Below, piece by piece: positions 42,605 through 51,577 of a stretch of 64,000 nucleotides of DNA (position 1 is its first letter; every line of letters begins with the position of its first letter). The notes below the pieces were generated by a model. It had not been told where the DNA came from and searched no databases. It saw nothing but the letters and a program-made list of their open reading frames with translations. A program made the translations under genes and the position numbers. This stretch comes from Paenibacillus sp. BK033 (lineage in GTDB: Bacteria; Bacillota; Bacilli; Paenibacillales; Paenibacillaceae): positions 159,975 to 223,974 of the forward strand of contig NZ_SLVP01000003.1 in NCBI RefSeq assembly GCF_004345425.1, given 5' to 3'.

Positions 42605-43273
42605 TCATTTCAGCAAGGCTAAAAGCTCAGGCATGGCTTGAATGCAAACGTCCGCGTCGGCCAGCTCGGAATCGCGCCCGTAACCGGCATACGCGCAGCC
42701 GATTGCGACAAGGCCGTTGCCTTTGGCCGCTTCCACGTCCGAGGAACGGTCGCCGACCATCCAGGCCGTCTTGACCCGATGGTCGCTAAGCAGCTTGGCG
42801 ACGAGGTCAACCTTGCTTGCCGTCTGGAATTCGCCCGCGCTGTACAAACCGTCGAACAGCTCCGCAATCCCTTGGAATCGCGCCACTTCCTTGACGTAAG
42901 CCTCCAGCCCGTTGCTTGCCACAAACAGCTTGATGCCCTGCTCCTTCAGGCTCTTTAGCGTTTCGGCGGTTTGTGGGTACAATCTGCCTCTTCCCGCTTC
43001 CAGCTCCTCGAGCTCATATTGCACCATAAGCTCATCGGCGCGAAGACGCGCGGCTTCCGAGCTGCCCGGCATGAGCTTCCGCCAAATGTCCTCGAGCAGC
43101 ATGCCGAGGCAGCCAAGCAAATCATCGAGCGGAGGCGTCCGATCGTATAGTCCTTCCTCGCGCAAGGTGCGGAACAACCGCTCATGCACCGTTTCCAGCA
43201 GGGCAGCTGTTTCAAACAAGGTACCGTCCATATCAAAGATTACCGCTTCCGGCCGGTCAAATTGAATCGCCAT
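42605..43273 (-). CDS. HAD-family hydrolase, phosphatase-like
   Basis: 222 residues with all HAD motifs: IFDMDGTLFETAA (nucleophile and acid aspartates), VASNGLEAYV (motif II), the lysine near SAGEFQTASKVDLV, and MVGDRSSDVEAAKGNGL (motif IV, two aspartates). The helical cap between residues 20 and 90 is that of the phosphoglycolate-phosphatase group. The substrate cannot be told. It stands alone between two operons. Confidence 0.88.
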   Translation of the reverse strand: MAIQFDRPEAVIFDMDGTLFETAALLETVHERLFRTLREEGLYDRTPPLDDLLGCLGMLLEDIWRKLMPGSSEAARLRADELMVQYELEELEAGRGRLYPQTAETLKSLKEQGIKLFVASNGLEAYVKEVARFQGIAELFDGLYSAGEFQTASKVDLVAKLLSDHRVKTAWMVGDRSSDVEAAKGNGLVAIGCAYAGYGRDSELADADVCIQAMPELLALLK

Positions 43274-43342
43274 GACATTTTCCCCCTTTGAAGTCTGCCA
43301 TTATCATAATGGATAGGGGGGCATGCCGCAACCTGACGGAAG

Positions 43343-44890
43343 TTAAGCTTCATTGCATTCTTTTTCAAGCAATGCTTTTAATTGCTTCTTCATGATCCGT
43401 TCTTTCCTGACTCTTAGCTTATCTTCCTCCCGAAGAGCCTTCTGCAGGGAGGCGCACATTCCGATAAGAATGACGGCGAAAGGCAATGCTGCGGCAATGG
43501 AAGCCGTCTGAAGCCCGTTTAATCCTCCGCTTATTAGCAGGACCAATGCAATCGAGGACTGAAGAACCCCCCAGATAATCTTCACTTTGTTAGAAGGATT
43601 CAGCCTGCCGTCAGAAGAAAGCATGCCGAGAACAAAAGTCGCCGAGTCGGCCGACGTAATAAAGAAGGTAATGATCAGTAAGGTGGCGACCACCGATATA
43701 ATCGTTCCAAGAGGCAGCTGCTCAAGCGTCAAGAACAAAGCGGTTGTCATATCCTCCTTTACGGCTTGAGCCAGATGAACCTTGTCAAACATCTCCAGTC
43801 TCAATCCCGTTCCTCCAAATACCGCAAACCAAATAAAACCGAAGGCGCTTGGAACAAGCAGCACGCCTAGCACAAATTCTTTAATCGTTCTGCCTTTGGA
43901 GACTCTGGCAATAAAAGTGCCTACAAACGGTGCCCAAGCGATCCACCAAGCCCAATAAAACAGCGTCCATGCTCCCACCCAGGTTCCTTGCGTAAACGGA
44001 GTGAGCCGCAGACTCATTTCAATTATATTTTGCAGGTAGCCGCCAAGTGACAAGGTGAAGGTATCAAAGATAAAAGACGTTGGCCCCATTAGAAGCACAA
44101 ACAGCATGAGTATGACGGCTATCGTTAGATTCAGATTGCTTAACAGCTTAATCCCTTTGTCCAGCCCAGTTGTTGCAGATAACAGAAACAGGATGGTAAC
44201 CACAAGGATAATTAAGGTCTGGACTAGGATCGAGCTGGGCAGCCCGAATAGATGCGACAAGCCGCCATTAATTTGGAGAGTACCTAAACCAAGCGAGGTC
44301 GCTACACCAAAGGCCGTAGCAATGATGGCAAGCGTATCGATGATTTTCCCTACCCAACCCTGCGCGAGCTTTTCTCCTATAAGCGGAATAAACGTAGAAC
44401 TAATCAAGCCTTTGTAACCTTTACGGAATTGGAAATACGCCAGTGCCAGCGAAATGACCGTATAAATCGCCCAAGGATGAAGCCCCCAATGGAAAAAGGA
44501 GTATCTCATCGCAAGTCTGGCAGCTTCCGTAGTGCCTCCCGTTGCCCCCTCCGGCGGGGAGGAATAATGGGATAAAGGCTCCGCAACTCCCCAAAACACT
44601 AAGCCAATCCCCATCCCGGCGCTAAACAACATCGCAAACCAGGAAATTGTCGAATACTCGGGTTCATCGTCATCCGTTCCAAGCTTAACGGACCCGTATT
44701 TTCCAAAAGCCATATAGAAGGCAAAAACAAGTATAAACAGCGTGGACATCAAATAAAACCAGCCAAAATTTCCGATGGAGAAGGAAAACACTTGATTCGC
44801 CGCATCGGCAAGCTGATCCGGAGCAAACGCTCCCCATAAAACAAATACGGCAATAATGACGATAGAAATAATAAAAACCATACTTAACAT
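43343..44890 (-). CDS. BCCT-family glycine betaine/choline carrier
   Basis: 515 residues, about 12 membrane helices. The AGMGIGLVFWGVAEP segment carries the Gly-Met-Gly-Ile-Gly motif of sodium-coupled betaine carriers. WAWWIAWAPFVGTFIARVS is the tryptophan-rich box for trimethylammonium substrates. It resembles OpuD/BetL rather than CaiT. ATG 44890 has only a poor RBS, and the frame stays open upstream for nine codons without a start codon, so the true N-terminus is uncertain. A terminator separates it from the binding-protein gene, so it may be expressed partly on its own. Confidence 0.9.
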   Translation of the reverse strand: MLSMVFIISIVIIAVFVLWGAFAPDQLADAANQVFSFSIGNFGWFYLMSTLFILVFAFYMAFGKYGSVKLGTDDDEPEYSTISWFAMLFSAGMGIGLVFWGVAEPLSHYSSPPEGATGGTTEAARLAMRYSFFHWGLHPWAIYTVISLALAYFQFRKGYKGLISSTFIPLIGEKLAQGWVGKIIDTLAIIATAFGVATSLGLGTLQINGGLSHLFGLPSSILVQTLIILVVTILFLLSATTGLDKGIKLLSNLNLTIAVILMLFVLLMGPTSFIFDTFTLSLGGYLQNIIEMSLRLTPFTQGTWVGAWTLFYWAWWIAWAPFVGTFIARVSKGRTIKEFVLGVLLVPSAFGFIWFAVFGGTGLRLEMFDKVHLAQAVKEDMTTALFLTLEQLPLGTIISVVATLLIITFFITSADSATFVLGMLSSDGRLNPSNKVKIIWGVLQSSIALVLLISGGLNGLQTASIAAALPFAVILIGMCASLQKALREEDKLRVRKERIMKKQLKALLEKECNEA

Positions 44891-44957
44891 CCAACTTTCT
44901 AATGAGATCTTTACTGTTTACATTGTTCTCCCCAGCTAACATAATTATGTAAAAAAA

Positions 44958-44996
44958 GAAGACAGGAGGGCTTGCTTGCTCGCCTCTCCTATCTTC
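44958..44996 (-). terminator. Terminator between the binding protein and BCCT genes
   Basis: A near-perfect stem (GAAGACAGGAGGGC with GCCTCTCCTATCTTC, two mismatches) and a T run of seven on the minus strand. It begins 20 bases past the binding-protein stop and should end most opuA transcripts. Confidence 0.85.
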
Positions 44997-45015
44997 CGGT
45001 TGGTTAACTTTGTTG

Positions 45016-45888
45016 TTATTTAATGCCTTCCAGCCACTTGTCGACTTGATCCGAATGGCTGTCGGCCCAGGCTTTCGCTGCCTCTTCCGGCGACTGCCCT
45101 TCCTGAATGGCAACCATGACCTCTGCCATATCGTCCGCCGTCCACGTAAATTGGTCCAGCAGCGTATAAGCATCGGACTTATCCGATTTCAGATCTTTAC
45201 GGGCAATGGTATGAATGCTTTCAGCACCGCCATACACGCCTTTTGGATCCTCCAAATATTTCAGATCCATATTGGCAAACATCCAATGCGGCGTCCAGCC
45301 CGTCACGATAATCGGCTTTTTCGCCTCGTAAGCCTTCTGCAGCTCCGTTGCCATCGCGGCCGAGGAGCTTTCGATCAGCTTCCATTTGCCATCCAGACCA
45401 TAGTCCTTCAGCGCTTTTTCTGTCGATTGCATAATGCCGGCGCCAGGCTCAATCCCGATGATCTGATAATCAACCGATTTGCCTGTGGCGTCGTTGTTCA
45501 GATCTTCTATCGAGTTTTCCTTCATATAAGAAGGAATAACAAGCCCTGTTTTTGTTCCTTCCAGGTTAGGACCAAGATCCTCTACGCTGCTGCCGTACTT
45601 CTCCAAATACGAGGCATGCGTTGTCGGAAGCCAAGCCGCTACCATCGCATCGGCGCTGCCGTCCGAAACTCCCGCCCACATTGGGCCTGCATCCACCTGA
45701 AGGAGCTCAACGGAATAATCCAATTTCGATTCCAGAACGTATTTGACGACATTCGTGCTTGCAATCTCCGAATCCCAGGCCACGTAAGCCAGTTTGATCT
45801 TTTTCGAGTCCGTTTTCTGTGAGCAGCCTGCCAACGCAGCCGCCAATACAATTACCGCGGTTAATGCCAATCCCCATTTTTTCTTCAA
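45016..45888 (-). CDS. opuAC: Glycine betaine ABC transporter substrate-binding lipoprotein
   Basis: 290 residues with a lipoprotein signal (hydrophobic VIVLAAALAGC, lipobox cysteine at about 21). The mature protein has the OpuAC pattern: YVAWDSEIAS, MWAGVSDGSADAMVAAWLP and GWTPHWMFANMDLKYLEDP, giving the tryptophans that cage quaternary ammonium groups. Third gene of the opuA-like operon, 12 bases after the permease. Glycine betaine is the expected ligand; proline betaine or carnitine are alternatives. Confidence 0.93.
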   Translation of the reverse strand: MKKKWGLALTAVIVLAAALAGCSQKTDSKKIKLAYVAWDSEIASTNVVKYVLESKLDYSVELLQVDAGPMWAGVSDGSADAMVAAWLPTTHASYLEKYGSSVEDLGPNLEGTKTGLVIPSYMKENSIEDLNNDATGKSVDYQIIGIEPGAGIMQSTEKALKDYGLDGKWKLIESSSAAMATELQKAYEAKKPIIVTGWTPHWMFANMDLKYLEDPKGVYGGAESIHTIARKDLKSDKSDAYTLLDQFTWTADDMAEVMVAIQEGQSPEEAAKAWADSHSDQVDKWLEGIK

Positions 45889-45900
45889 CGTGCTTCACCT

Positions 45901-46737
45901 CTAGCGTTTATTTTTTTTCACGATATGGTTAGACATCCGGTCAAGTAAAATGGCCAATACAACTATGGAAATACCCGCTTCAAAGCCGATTCCGGTTTTC
46001 GTCTGGGTCACCGCGCGGTACACGTCGGCCCCTAGTCCCTGCGCCCCAATCATGGAAGAAATAACGACCATGGACAGAGACAGCATTATCGTCTGATTAA
46101 TTCCCGCCATCATGGTAGGAAGCGCCATCGGCAGCTGCAGCTTAAACAGCTTCTGGTTAGGCGTGGAGCCAAACGCATCGGCTGCTTCCACCAGCTCAAC
46201 CGGCACCTGCCGTATGCCGAGATTCGTCAGGCGAATCGTTGGCGGTACCGCAAAAATAATCGATGCGATAACGCCGGGCACAACCCCAAGCGAAAAGAAC
46301 GATACGGCCGGCAGCAAATACACGAATGCGGGCATCGTCTGCATTAAATCAAGCAATGGAGTTATAATACCTTGCAAGAATGAACTTCTCGCGCACAATA
46401 TGCCGGTTGGCACGCCAATAATAATGGAGAGCAACGATGCGGTAAGCACGATGGATAAAGTCTCCATGGCATGCTCCCAATAGCCCAGATTATCAATCAA
46501 GAGCAGCCCGACAAGCGCAAATGCGGCAACCTTCCATTTTCCGAGGAACCAGGCTAACGCCGTCATAATCAGAATCATAAGGATGGAAGGACTGAAGAGA
46601 AGAACGTTATGCAGAAAATCAACGATGGAGCCTATAATCAGGCGGATGAAGTCAAACAAAGGGGTAAAATGATTTTCTAACCAGCTTTCCAACGATTCAA
46701 TCCAGCTGCCTAACGGAAGCTTGGGAATTTGATTCAT
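45901..46737 (-). CDS. opuAB: Glycine betaine ABC transporter permease
   Basis: 278 residues with an amphipathic N-terminal helix (PLGSWIESLESWLENHF), five or six membrane helices and the EAA loop LVEAADAFGSTPNQKLFKLQ that docks onto the ATPase. The arrangement is that of OpuAB/ProW. It overlaps the ATPase gene by 4 bases, which couples their translation. Confidence 0.94.
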   Translation of the reverse strand: MNQIPKLPLGSWIESLESWLENHFTPLFDFIRLIIGSIVDFLHNVLLFSPSILMILIMTALAWFLGKWKVAAFALVGLLLIDNLGYWEHAMETLSIVLTASLLSIIIGVPTGILCARSSFLQGIITPLLDLMQTMPAFVYLLPAVSFFSLGVVPGVIASIIFAVPPTIRLTNLGIRQVPVELVEAADAFGSTPNQKLFKLQLPMALPTMMAGINQTIMLSLSMVVISSMIGAQGLGADVYRAVTQTKTGIGFEAGISIVVLAILLDRMSNHIVKKNKR

Positions 46738-47933
46738 TTTGCACCACCTGCCTCTGGTATGGCGTTCCCGGCAAGTGCGGCAAATACGGCCCCGCGAATG
46801 ACGATGCCAAGCAGCCGGTTCGTGTCATCCGTTACCGCGAGCGGAATGCTCGAGGCTGCCATAGGTTCAAACAATTCATTGATCGGTGTTGCCGAATCAA
46901 TAGAAGGTACTTCCTTAATCAAAATATCTCCTATCGACAAATTCTCTTTCAGTGCCGCGGAAGCAAGCTCTGCCGTGATGACGCCAAGAAGCTTCTTCCC
47001 TTTATCGGTCACATACAAACTCGATACCCCTTGCTCCTTCATAAGCTGAAGCGCAACACGCGGACCGCGTTCCAGCGTTATCGTTGCAGGCTTCCGCATG
47101 ACATGAGCAGCGGTCAACACTTTGGAGAGATCTACATCCTCTATAAATTTCTCAACGTACGGGGTAGCCGGATTGATTAAGATTTCGTCAGGCGTACCGA
47201 TCTGAACGATAACGCCGTCTTTCATTAACGCGATCTTGTCCCCGATGCGCAGCGCCTCGTCAAGATCGTGGGTAATGAAGATAATCGTCTTCTTCATGGC
47301 GGATTGCAGCTGCAATAATTCATCCTGCATGTCTTTGCGAATTAGCGGATCAAGCGCGCTAAACGCTTCATCCATAAGCAGAATGTCCGGATCGTTGGCC
47401 AGCCCTCTGGCCAAGCCGACACGCTGCTGCATCCCTCCGCTCAATTGATCCGGATAGCTGTTCTCCCATCCGTTTAGGCCTACCAGTTGCAAAGCTTGCT
47501 CAGCCATTGCCTTACGCGCCTGCTTCTCGATTCCTTGAATCTCAAGGCCGTATTCTACGTTTTGCAGAACCGTGCGGTGAGGAAACAGAGCAAACTTCTG
47601 AAAGACCATTCCCATTTTTTTGCGGCGGAATTGCCTGAGCTCTTTGGCGCTCATCTGAACGATATCCCGCCCTTCAAACAAGAGTTGACCCGATGTAGGC
47701 TCAATCAATCGATTCAACAAGCGGATTAAGGTGGACTTGCCGCTTCCGGATAAACCCATAATGACAAAGATCTGACCCGCCTCAATTGAGAAGCTAGCCT
47801 GGTTTACCCCTACTGTCATTCTTGTTTCTTTTAGAATTCGTTCTTTCGTCCATCCCTGCTTGAGGAACTGCATCGCTTGCTCCGGATGACTCCCGAATAT
47901 TTTAGTCAGTTGTTTGGCTTCGATGATGGACAT
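46734..47933 (-). CDS. opuAA: Glycine betaine ABC transporter ATP-binding protein with CBS pair
   Basis: 399 residues. Walker A MGLSGSGKSTLIRLLNRL, signature LSGGMQQRVGLARGL, Walker B ILLMDEAFSALDP and the FITHDLDEALRIGDKI switch are intact. Two CBS motifs fill residues about 275-395; in OpuA-type transporters this tandem senses ionic strength or a dinucleotide and gates transport. First gene of the operon, with GGGAGGG before ATG 47933 and a sigma-A promoter candidate about 55 bases upstream. Confidence 0.95.
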   Translation of the reverse strand: MSIIEAKQLTKIFGSHPEQAMQFLKQGWTKERILKETRMTVGVNQASFSIEAGQIFVIMGLSGSGKSTLIRLLNRLIEPTSGQLLFEGRDIVQMSAKELRQFRRKKMGMVFQKFALFPHRTVLQNVEYGLEIQGIEKQARKAMAEQALQLVGLNGWENSYPDQLSGGMQQRVGLARGLANDPDILLMDEAFSALDPLIRKDMQDELLQLQSAMKKTIIFITHDLDEALRIGDKIALMKDGVIVQIGTPDEILINPATPYVEKFIEDVDLSKVLTAAHVMRKPATITLERGPRVALQLMKEQGVSSLYVTDKGKKLLGVITAELASAALKENLSIGDILIKEVPSIDSATPINELFEPMAASSIPLAVTDDTNRLLGIVIRGAVFAALAGNAIPEAGGAK

Positions 47934-47988
47934 ACTTTCCCTCCCTATTGCTTCGCAAGCATGAGCTTACTTTTTTTGGTCTGACGCC

Positions 47989-48018
47989 AGTTTAGGCTTT
48001 TTGGCCATCTTTAGTCAA
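47989..48018 (-). promoter_or_regulatory. Sigma-A-like promoter of the opuA operon
   Basis: On the minus strand, -35 TTGACT (48013-48018), an 18-base spacer and -10 TAAACT (47989-47994). It lies between the opuAA start and the twin palindromes, which end about 12 bases upstream of the -35. Confidence 0.6.
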
Positions 48019-48029
48019 CGTTAATATCC

Positions 48030-48060
48030 GTACGTAATTTACGTACAGTTTAAACTGTAC
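48030..48060. promoter_or_regulatory. Two abutting perfect palindromes, candidate GbsR-type operator
   Basis: GTACGTAA-T-TTACGTAC (48030-48046) and GTACAGTTTAAACTGTAC (48043-48060) share a central GTAC, so three GTAC tetramers are spaced 13 and 14 bases apart. They lie between the divergent opuA operon and the GbsR-like gene, where a dimeric winged-helix repressor would control both. Perfect symmetry over 31 bases is far beyond chance. Confidence 0.7.
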
Positions 48061-48185
48061 AATACGAATACTCCTGATCCCTTCCATTTCCTCCATAATG
48101 CTTATGGAAATGAATGCTTTACTTTTAATTTCAGATCGGCTTACAATAACAAATGAAGTGTGACAAGGTGACCCAGGAGGCAATT

Positions 48186-48746
48186 ATGGACGAAAATATA
48201 GGCGGCTTAACGCCTGAGCAATCACGGTCGCTGCACGTATCACGCCAGCGTGTGATTGACTCGATCGGAAAAAACATGGATCTTTACGGCATAACATTAT
48301 CAATTGGTCATCTTTACGGTTATATGTATTTTCAGAACGACCCCATTACGCTGGATCAAATGAGCCAGCAGATGGGAATGAGCAAAACATCCATGAGCAC
48401 CGGCATGCGGACGTTAATGGATTTGAAGATGATCGATAAGGTATGGGGCAAAGGCTCGAGGAAGGACTTCTATGAGGTTGTTCCCGACTGGTACCAGAAC
48501 TTTACGGACTTCTTCTCGATAAAATGGCGGAAAGCCGTGGAAAGCAACATGTCTTCTCTTCAGAAGTCGTTGAAAGAGCTTCACGCGCTTCAAGCATCAG
48601 ATCCCGATAACAGCACCTTGCAGGAAATCACTTCAATCGATGAGCAGAAAATTAACGAAGCTCTCAAATACTACCGCTGGCTGCACCGTTTAATCGATTC
48701 GTTCGAATCCGGAGAAATCTTCGATTTTATACCTAAGGAAGACTAA
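48186..48746 (+). CDS. GbsR/MarR-family regulator of betaine uptake
   Basis: About 186 residues. A winged helix (TLDQMSQQMGMSKTSMSTGM, then KVWGKGSRKDFYEVVPDW) is followed by a helical C-terminal domain with an aromatic FTDFFSIKWRKAVESNM stretch, as in GbsR, OpcR and CudC, which sense choline or betaine. ATG 48186 lies 5 bases after AGGAGG; the frame upstream to 48153 is not needed. The divergent position makes it the likely regulator of the opuA-BCCT genes. B. subtilis relatives are repressors. Confidence 0.9.
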   Translation: MDENIGGLTPEQSRSLHVSRQRVIDSIGKNMDLYGITLSIGHLYGYMYFQNDPITLDQMSQQMGMSKTSMSTGMRTLMDLKMIDKVWGKGSRKDFYEVVPDWYQNFTDFFSIKWRKAVESNMSSLQKSLKELHALQASDPDNSTLQEITSIDEQKINEALKYYRWLHRLIDSFESGEIFDFIPKED

Positions 48747-48753
48747 ATAATGG

Positions 48754-48803
48754 AAAGGGGTGTCCCATAAGTCATGAAAATGACGTTGGACCCCCTTTTT
48801 TTT
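48754..48803 (+). terminator. Terminator after the GbsR-like gene
   Basis: AAAGGGG-TGTCC pairs with GGA-CCCCCTT, with an inner GTCAT/ATGAC stem, and ends in eight T. It starts 7 bases past the stop. Confidence 0.8.
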
Positions 48804-48821
48804 ATCCGGGCCAGCAAAAAA

Positions 48822-48843
48822 GAACCGGTTAATAAACCGGCTC
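48822..48843 (-). terminator. Terminator after the YwaF-like gene
   Basis: GAGCCGGTT / AACCGGTTC stem on the minus strand with a 4-base loop, followed by TTTTTTG, 45 bases past the stop at 48889. Confidence 0.75.
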
Positions 48844-48888
48844 TCCCTAAATGTTTATCATTCCTTCTATACAGGTAACGGCATAGCC

Positions 48889-49608
48889 TCAGCTCTGCCG
48901 TCTTCTCCATGGAATAAAGGGCAGGTACATCAAGGAGAATAGAACAAGAGCAATTCCCTCCTCCGCAATCAAGTAATAGGGATACGGCCCCAATAAATCC
49001 AATAGGGATGCGCCTTGGGGCTTTTCCCTCAGGAACATATAGTTGGCATCCAGCCAGTAATCCGCTCCTCCCACCGCAACGAGAAGAATGTTCAGAAAAA
49101 TCATCGTAAGCCAAACGGATTTCCATGTCGGCCGAAAGCCCTCGATCCACGTCATATAAAGAGGAGCAAGAATAATGGCGATATGCACGATAAAGAAGTG
49201 AAAAAACCGGAAATGCGGATACGGATAATCCAAATCCGGCGTCAGCATCGCTTGCATCGCGCCGCCAATACCGGCGAAAAAGACAATCTGATACAGCAGT
49301 TTGCTTCGCGTGAACAGCATTATAATCGCAAGCATTTGCGATATACTGCAGAGCTCAAGCGGAAGCGTATATTTGACGCTCCACAGCCCCACGATGGCAT
49401 ACCAATAATAAAGAAGAATTTGAGGTGCGAGAAGACCCAGCAGGATACTGTACCGGATCATGGTTTTTACGTGAGCATTGCTCCGGCTTCGCTCCCGAAA
49501 GCCATATAGAAGAAGCGCCAGCACCACCAATGCGGCAAGCATAACGATGTGCGAAGCGGAGTAGGGAATAAATTCTTCTTCCACGTAGCGCGCAAAAAAC
49601 GAAGTCAA
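48889..49608 (-). CDS. YwaF/TIGR02206-like integral membrane protein
   Basis: 239 residues and seven hydrophobic segments. The pattern SASHIVMLAALVVLALLLYG, LPLELCSISQMLAIIMLF, DLDYPYPHFRFFHFFIVH and GGADYWLDANYMFLREKP is that of the TIGR02206 (YwaF) membrane family, in which the HF-HFFIVH histidines and the NYMFLR-KP motif are conserved. The function of the family is not known. It is a single gene with its own terminator. Confidence 0.82.
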   Translation of the reverse strand: MTSFFARYVEEEFIPYSASHIVMLAALVVLALLLYGFRERSRSNAHVKTMIRYSILLGLLAPQILLYYWYAIVGLWSVKYTLPLELCSISQMLAIIMLFTRSKLLYQIVFFAGIGGAMQAMLTPDLDYPYPHFRFFHFFIVHIAIILAPLYMTWIEGFRPTWKSVWLTMIFLNILLVAVGGADYWLDANYMFLREKPQGASLLDLLGPYPYYLIAEEGIALVLFSLMYLPFIPWRRRQS

Positions 49609-49638
49609 ATCTTCCCTCTCCCTTCTCGGAACACGGCC

Positions 49639-50958
49639 TTAATTCGGATCAATGGGAATGGATATCTTTGTATTATACTCCTTAATGTAATGGAAACCCT
49701 CTAATAGCAGAAACTCCGGTTTATCCTGCGTCTGAACGGAGTAAGTCTGCTCTCTTAACACATTCCCGTTCCCCAGATCCCAAGGACGCGAGACGGAAAT
49801 CGAAGCAATCGGGATTTTTTTGCCGCCGGCTTGCACCGATAAATCATCGGTATCCAGGATCGTAAATTCTTTTCTGGCGATAACGATGTCGTAGCCGCTT
49901 CCTGTTTTCGTTACGCTTCGGATCCATAACTTCTCGTTATTGATTTTCATGGAACGGTCGGAAGGCGAAGTCAGCGGAATCGGCTCCGTTATCTTCCGGT
50001 AACCGCTGAATTTATCGAGCACGATTTCCAGCGATTTAATCTTATCCGTTGGGAGTACATCGTAATTAAACTCAAACGTTGGGCTGTTTTTTCCGTCTAA
50101 CCCGCCCGACCGGTAGCCAAAGGATTCAACCTCGGTACCGTTAACAAAAAGCTTTGTTTTGCCCGGGAACCTCGGGTACCCGCCATTATTATTCAGTTCG
50201 TAATGTCCTCGTATGACCGTTGAAGTCGGCGAAGCTACGATGGCGTCATAATGAACCGTTCCCTCATCAACTGCCACCGTTTTGGAAATTTTCTCGTTAA
50301 TGATGCTTTTCATCGCCTTATTGGCCTCAAATTTGAAGGAGATCGGCAGTATTTCCTGCTCGCCGCTATCCAGCCTCTCACTGAAATGGGCTGTTAGCGT
50401 TCGGGAAAACGGATTTACGGGCTCGAATTTATAGACCCCTTGGAACTGTGTTTTATCCTTGCTGTAATTGCCTGCGCCTTCCGTCATATTGGAATTCGTC
50501 AAAAATCCTTTTATTTTATTAACACCGTAACGGATAAATTCATCAGATTTAAACGTTACGCCCTCAGGGAGCTTGATGGTGTAATACATAAGAAAGGCGT
50601 TATCGTCGGCAATAACCCCGTTAATCGTAGTGACGGTGCCATCCTTGAACGTTTTGCTCTTGTTAATGGATTGTCCGTACCCCTGCTCCGCAACCTCGGC
50701 GAAGCTTAGCGAGCTTAGCTCTACCCTGTTAAGCAGCTTGCCTCCAAGGTACGCAAATGCCGGGTATTGATACGTGGACACGAGGATCAGCAGAGCCGCA
50801 GCAGCCGAGATGCTCCACATAAGAGCCTTGTTATTTCTGCGCTTTTTCTCGGGAATCCGGTGGAGAGCCTGCCGCAGCCGATCCTCCAATTCAATGGGAG
50901 CCTTGATCTGACTCAAATTTTGTTTGTGCTCTTGGATTTTATCCTCAATCGCATTCAT
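49639..50958 (-). CDS. DUF4179-type anti-sigma factor
   Basis: About 439 residues. A short cytoplasmic N-terminus (residues 1-45, charged) should hold the sigma factor. One membrane helix follows (ALMWSISAAAALLILVSTY), then a large external region with DUF4179 (near 60-150) and a beta-rich DUF5643-like C-terminal part. ATG 50958 is the start, 4 bases after GGAGGTGAT, and lies within the end of the sigma gene. The inducing signal is unknown. Confidence 0.85.
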   Translation of the reverse strand: MNAIEDKIQEHKQNLSQIKAPIELEDRLRQALHRIPEKKRRNNKALMWSISAAAALLILVSTYQYPAFAYLGGKLLNRVELSSLSFAEVAEQGYGQSINKSKTFKDGTVTTINGVIADDNAFLMYYTIKLPEGVTFKSDEFIRYGVNKIKGFLTNSNMTEGAGNYSKDKTQFQGVYKFEPVNPFSRTLTAHFSERLDSGEQEILPISFKFEANKAMKSIINEKISKTVAVDEGTVHYDAIVASPTSTVIRGHYELNNNGGYPRFPGKTKLFVNGTEVESFGYRSGGLDGKNSPTFEFNYDVLPTDKIKSLEIVLDKFSGYRKITEPIPLTSPSDRSMKINNEKLWIRSVTKTGSGYDIVIARKEFTILDTDDLSVQAGGKKIPIASISVSRPWDLGNGNVLREQTYSVQTQDKPEFLLLEGFHYIKEYNTKISIPIDPN

Positions 50959-51487
50959 AACGATCACCTCCGATAATCACCTTCAATTTTTCAATACCCT
51001 GCGAAATTCTTGATTTGATCGTCCCGAGCGGTACCCCCGTCATGTCCGCTATCGTCTGATAAGGAAAGTCATGCACATAACGAAGCTCGATAGCTTCCCG
51101 CTGATGGGCATTCAGATGGGAGAGCAGCGTCTGCATATCCATCTCGGATTCCGTGCCGCGATACGGATTATCTTCCGTTAAACCGTAGACGCCTGCTTCC
51201 TGCCCGTCCTCAAGCGGCGTGAACTTCCCGTTCTTGCGAAGCATAGCCTTGCAGCGATTCACCAGAATCGTTTTGCTCCAGCTGTAAAAGGCTTCGCTCT
51301 TTTGAAGCTGATCAATCTTTTCGTATAAGGTAACAATCATATCCTCCATCGCATCCAGCGCATCGTGCTCGTTCCCCATATAGGTATAAGCAAGGCGATA
51401 GTACGCGTCCTGATCGGCCATGATTAGCTGCAATAAAGCATCTTTATTGCCTTTTTGGGCTTGTCTGACTAACCGGCTTACACTCAT
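50945..51487 (-). CDS. ECF-type RNA polymerase sigma factor
   Basis: 180 residues with region 2 (DQDAYYRLAYTYMGNEHDAL, DMIVTLYEKIDQL, FYSWSKTILVNRC) and region 4 (LNAHQREAIELRYVHDFPYQ, TGVPLGTIKSRISQGIEKL); region 3 is absent, as in extracytoplasmic-function sigmas. It overlaps the anti-sigma gene by 14 bases. A GAACTTT motif 45 bases upstream of the start (minus strand) could be an autoregulatory -35, but the -10 is not clear. Confidence 0.92.
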   Translation of the reverse strand: MSVSRLVRQAQKGNKDALLQLIMADQDAYYRLAYTYMGNEHDALDAMEDMIVTLYEKIDQLQKSEAFYSWSKTILVNRCKAMLRKNGKFTPLEDGQEAGVYGLTEDNPYRGTESEMDMQTLLSHLNAHQREAIELRYVHDFPYQTIADMTGVPLGTIKSRISQGIEKLKVIIGGDRYECD

Positions 51488-51577
51488 GTTCTCTCCCCTT
51501 TCATAGATAAGAGCACGTTGGGGCGTAGAAAGTTCATTTCATCATAAATTTTTTTTGGACAGCATGAGGTATACCGT

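Noticed and set aside
42357..42608. N-terminal extension of the first histidine kinase up to 42608
   Set aside because: It contains the terminator of the HAD gene, has no hydrophobic or domain pattern, and the sequence from ATG 42356 begins as a normal kinase.
48743..49150. 135-codon frame overlapping the YwaF-like gene
   Set aside because: It is in another frame of the same strand, covers the terminator region and lacks an RBS.
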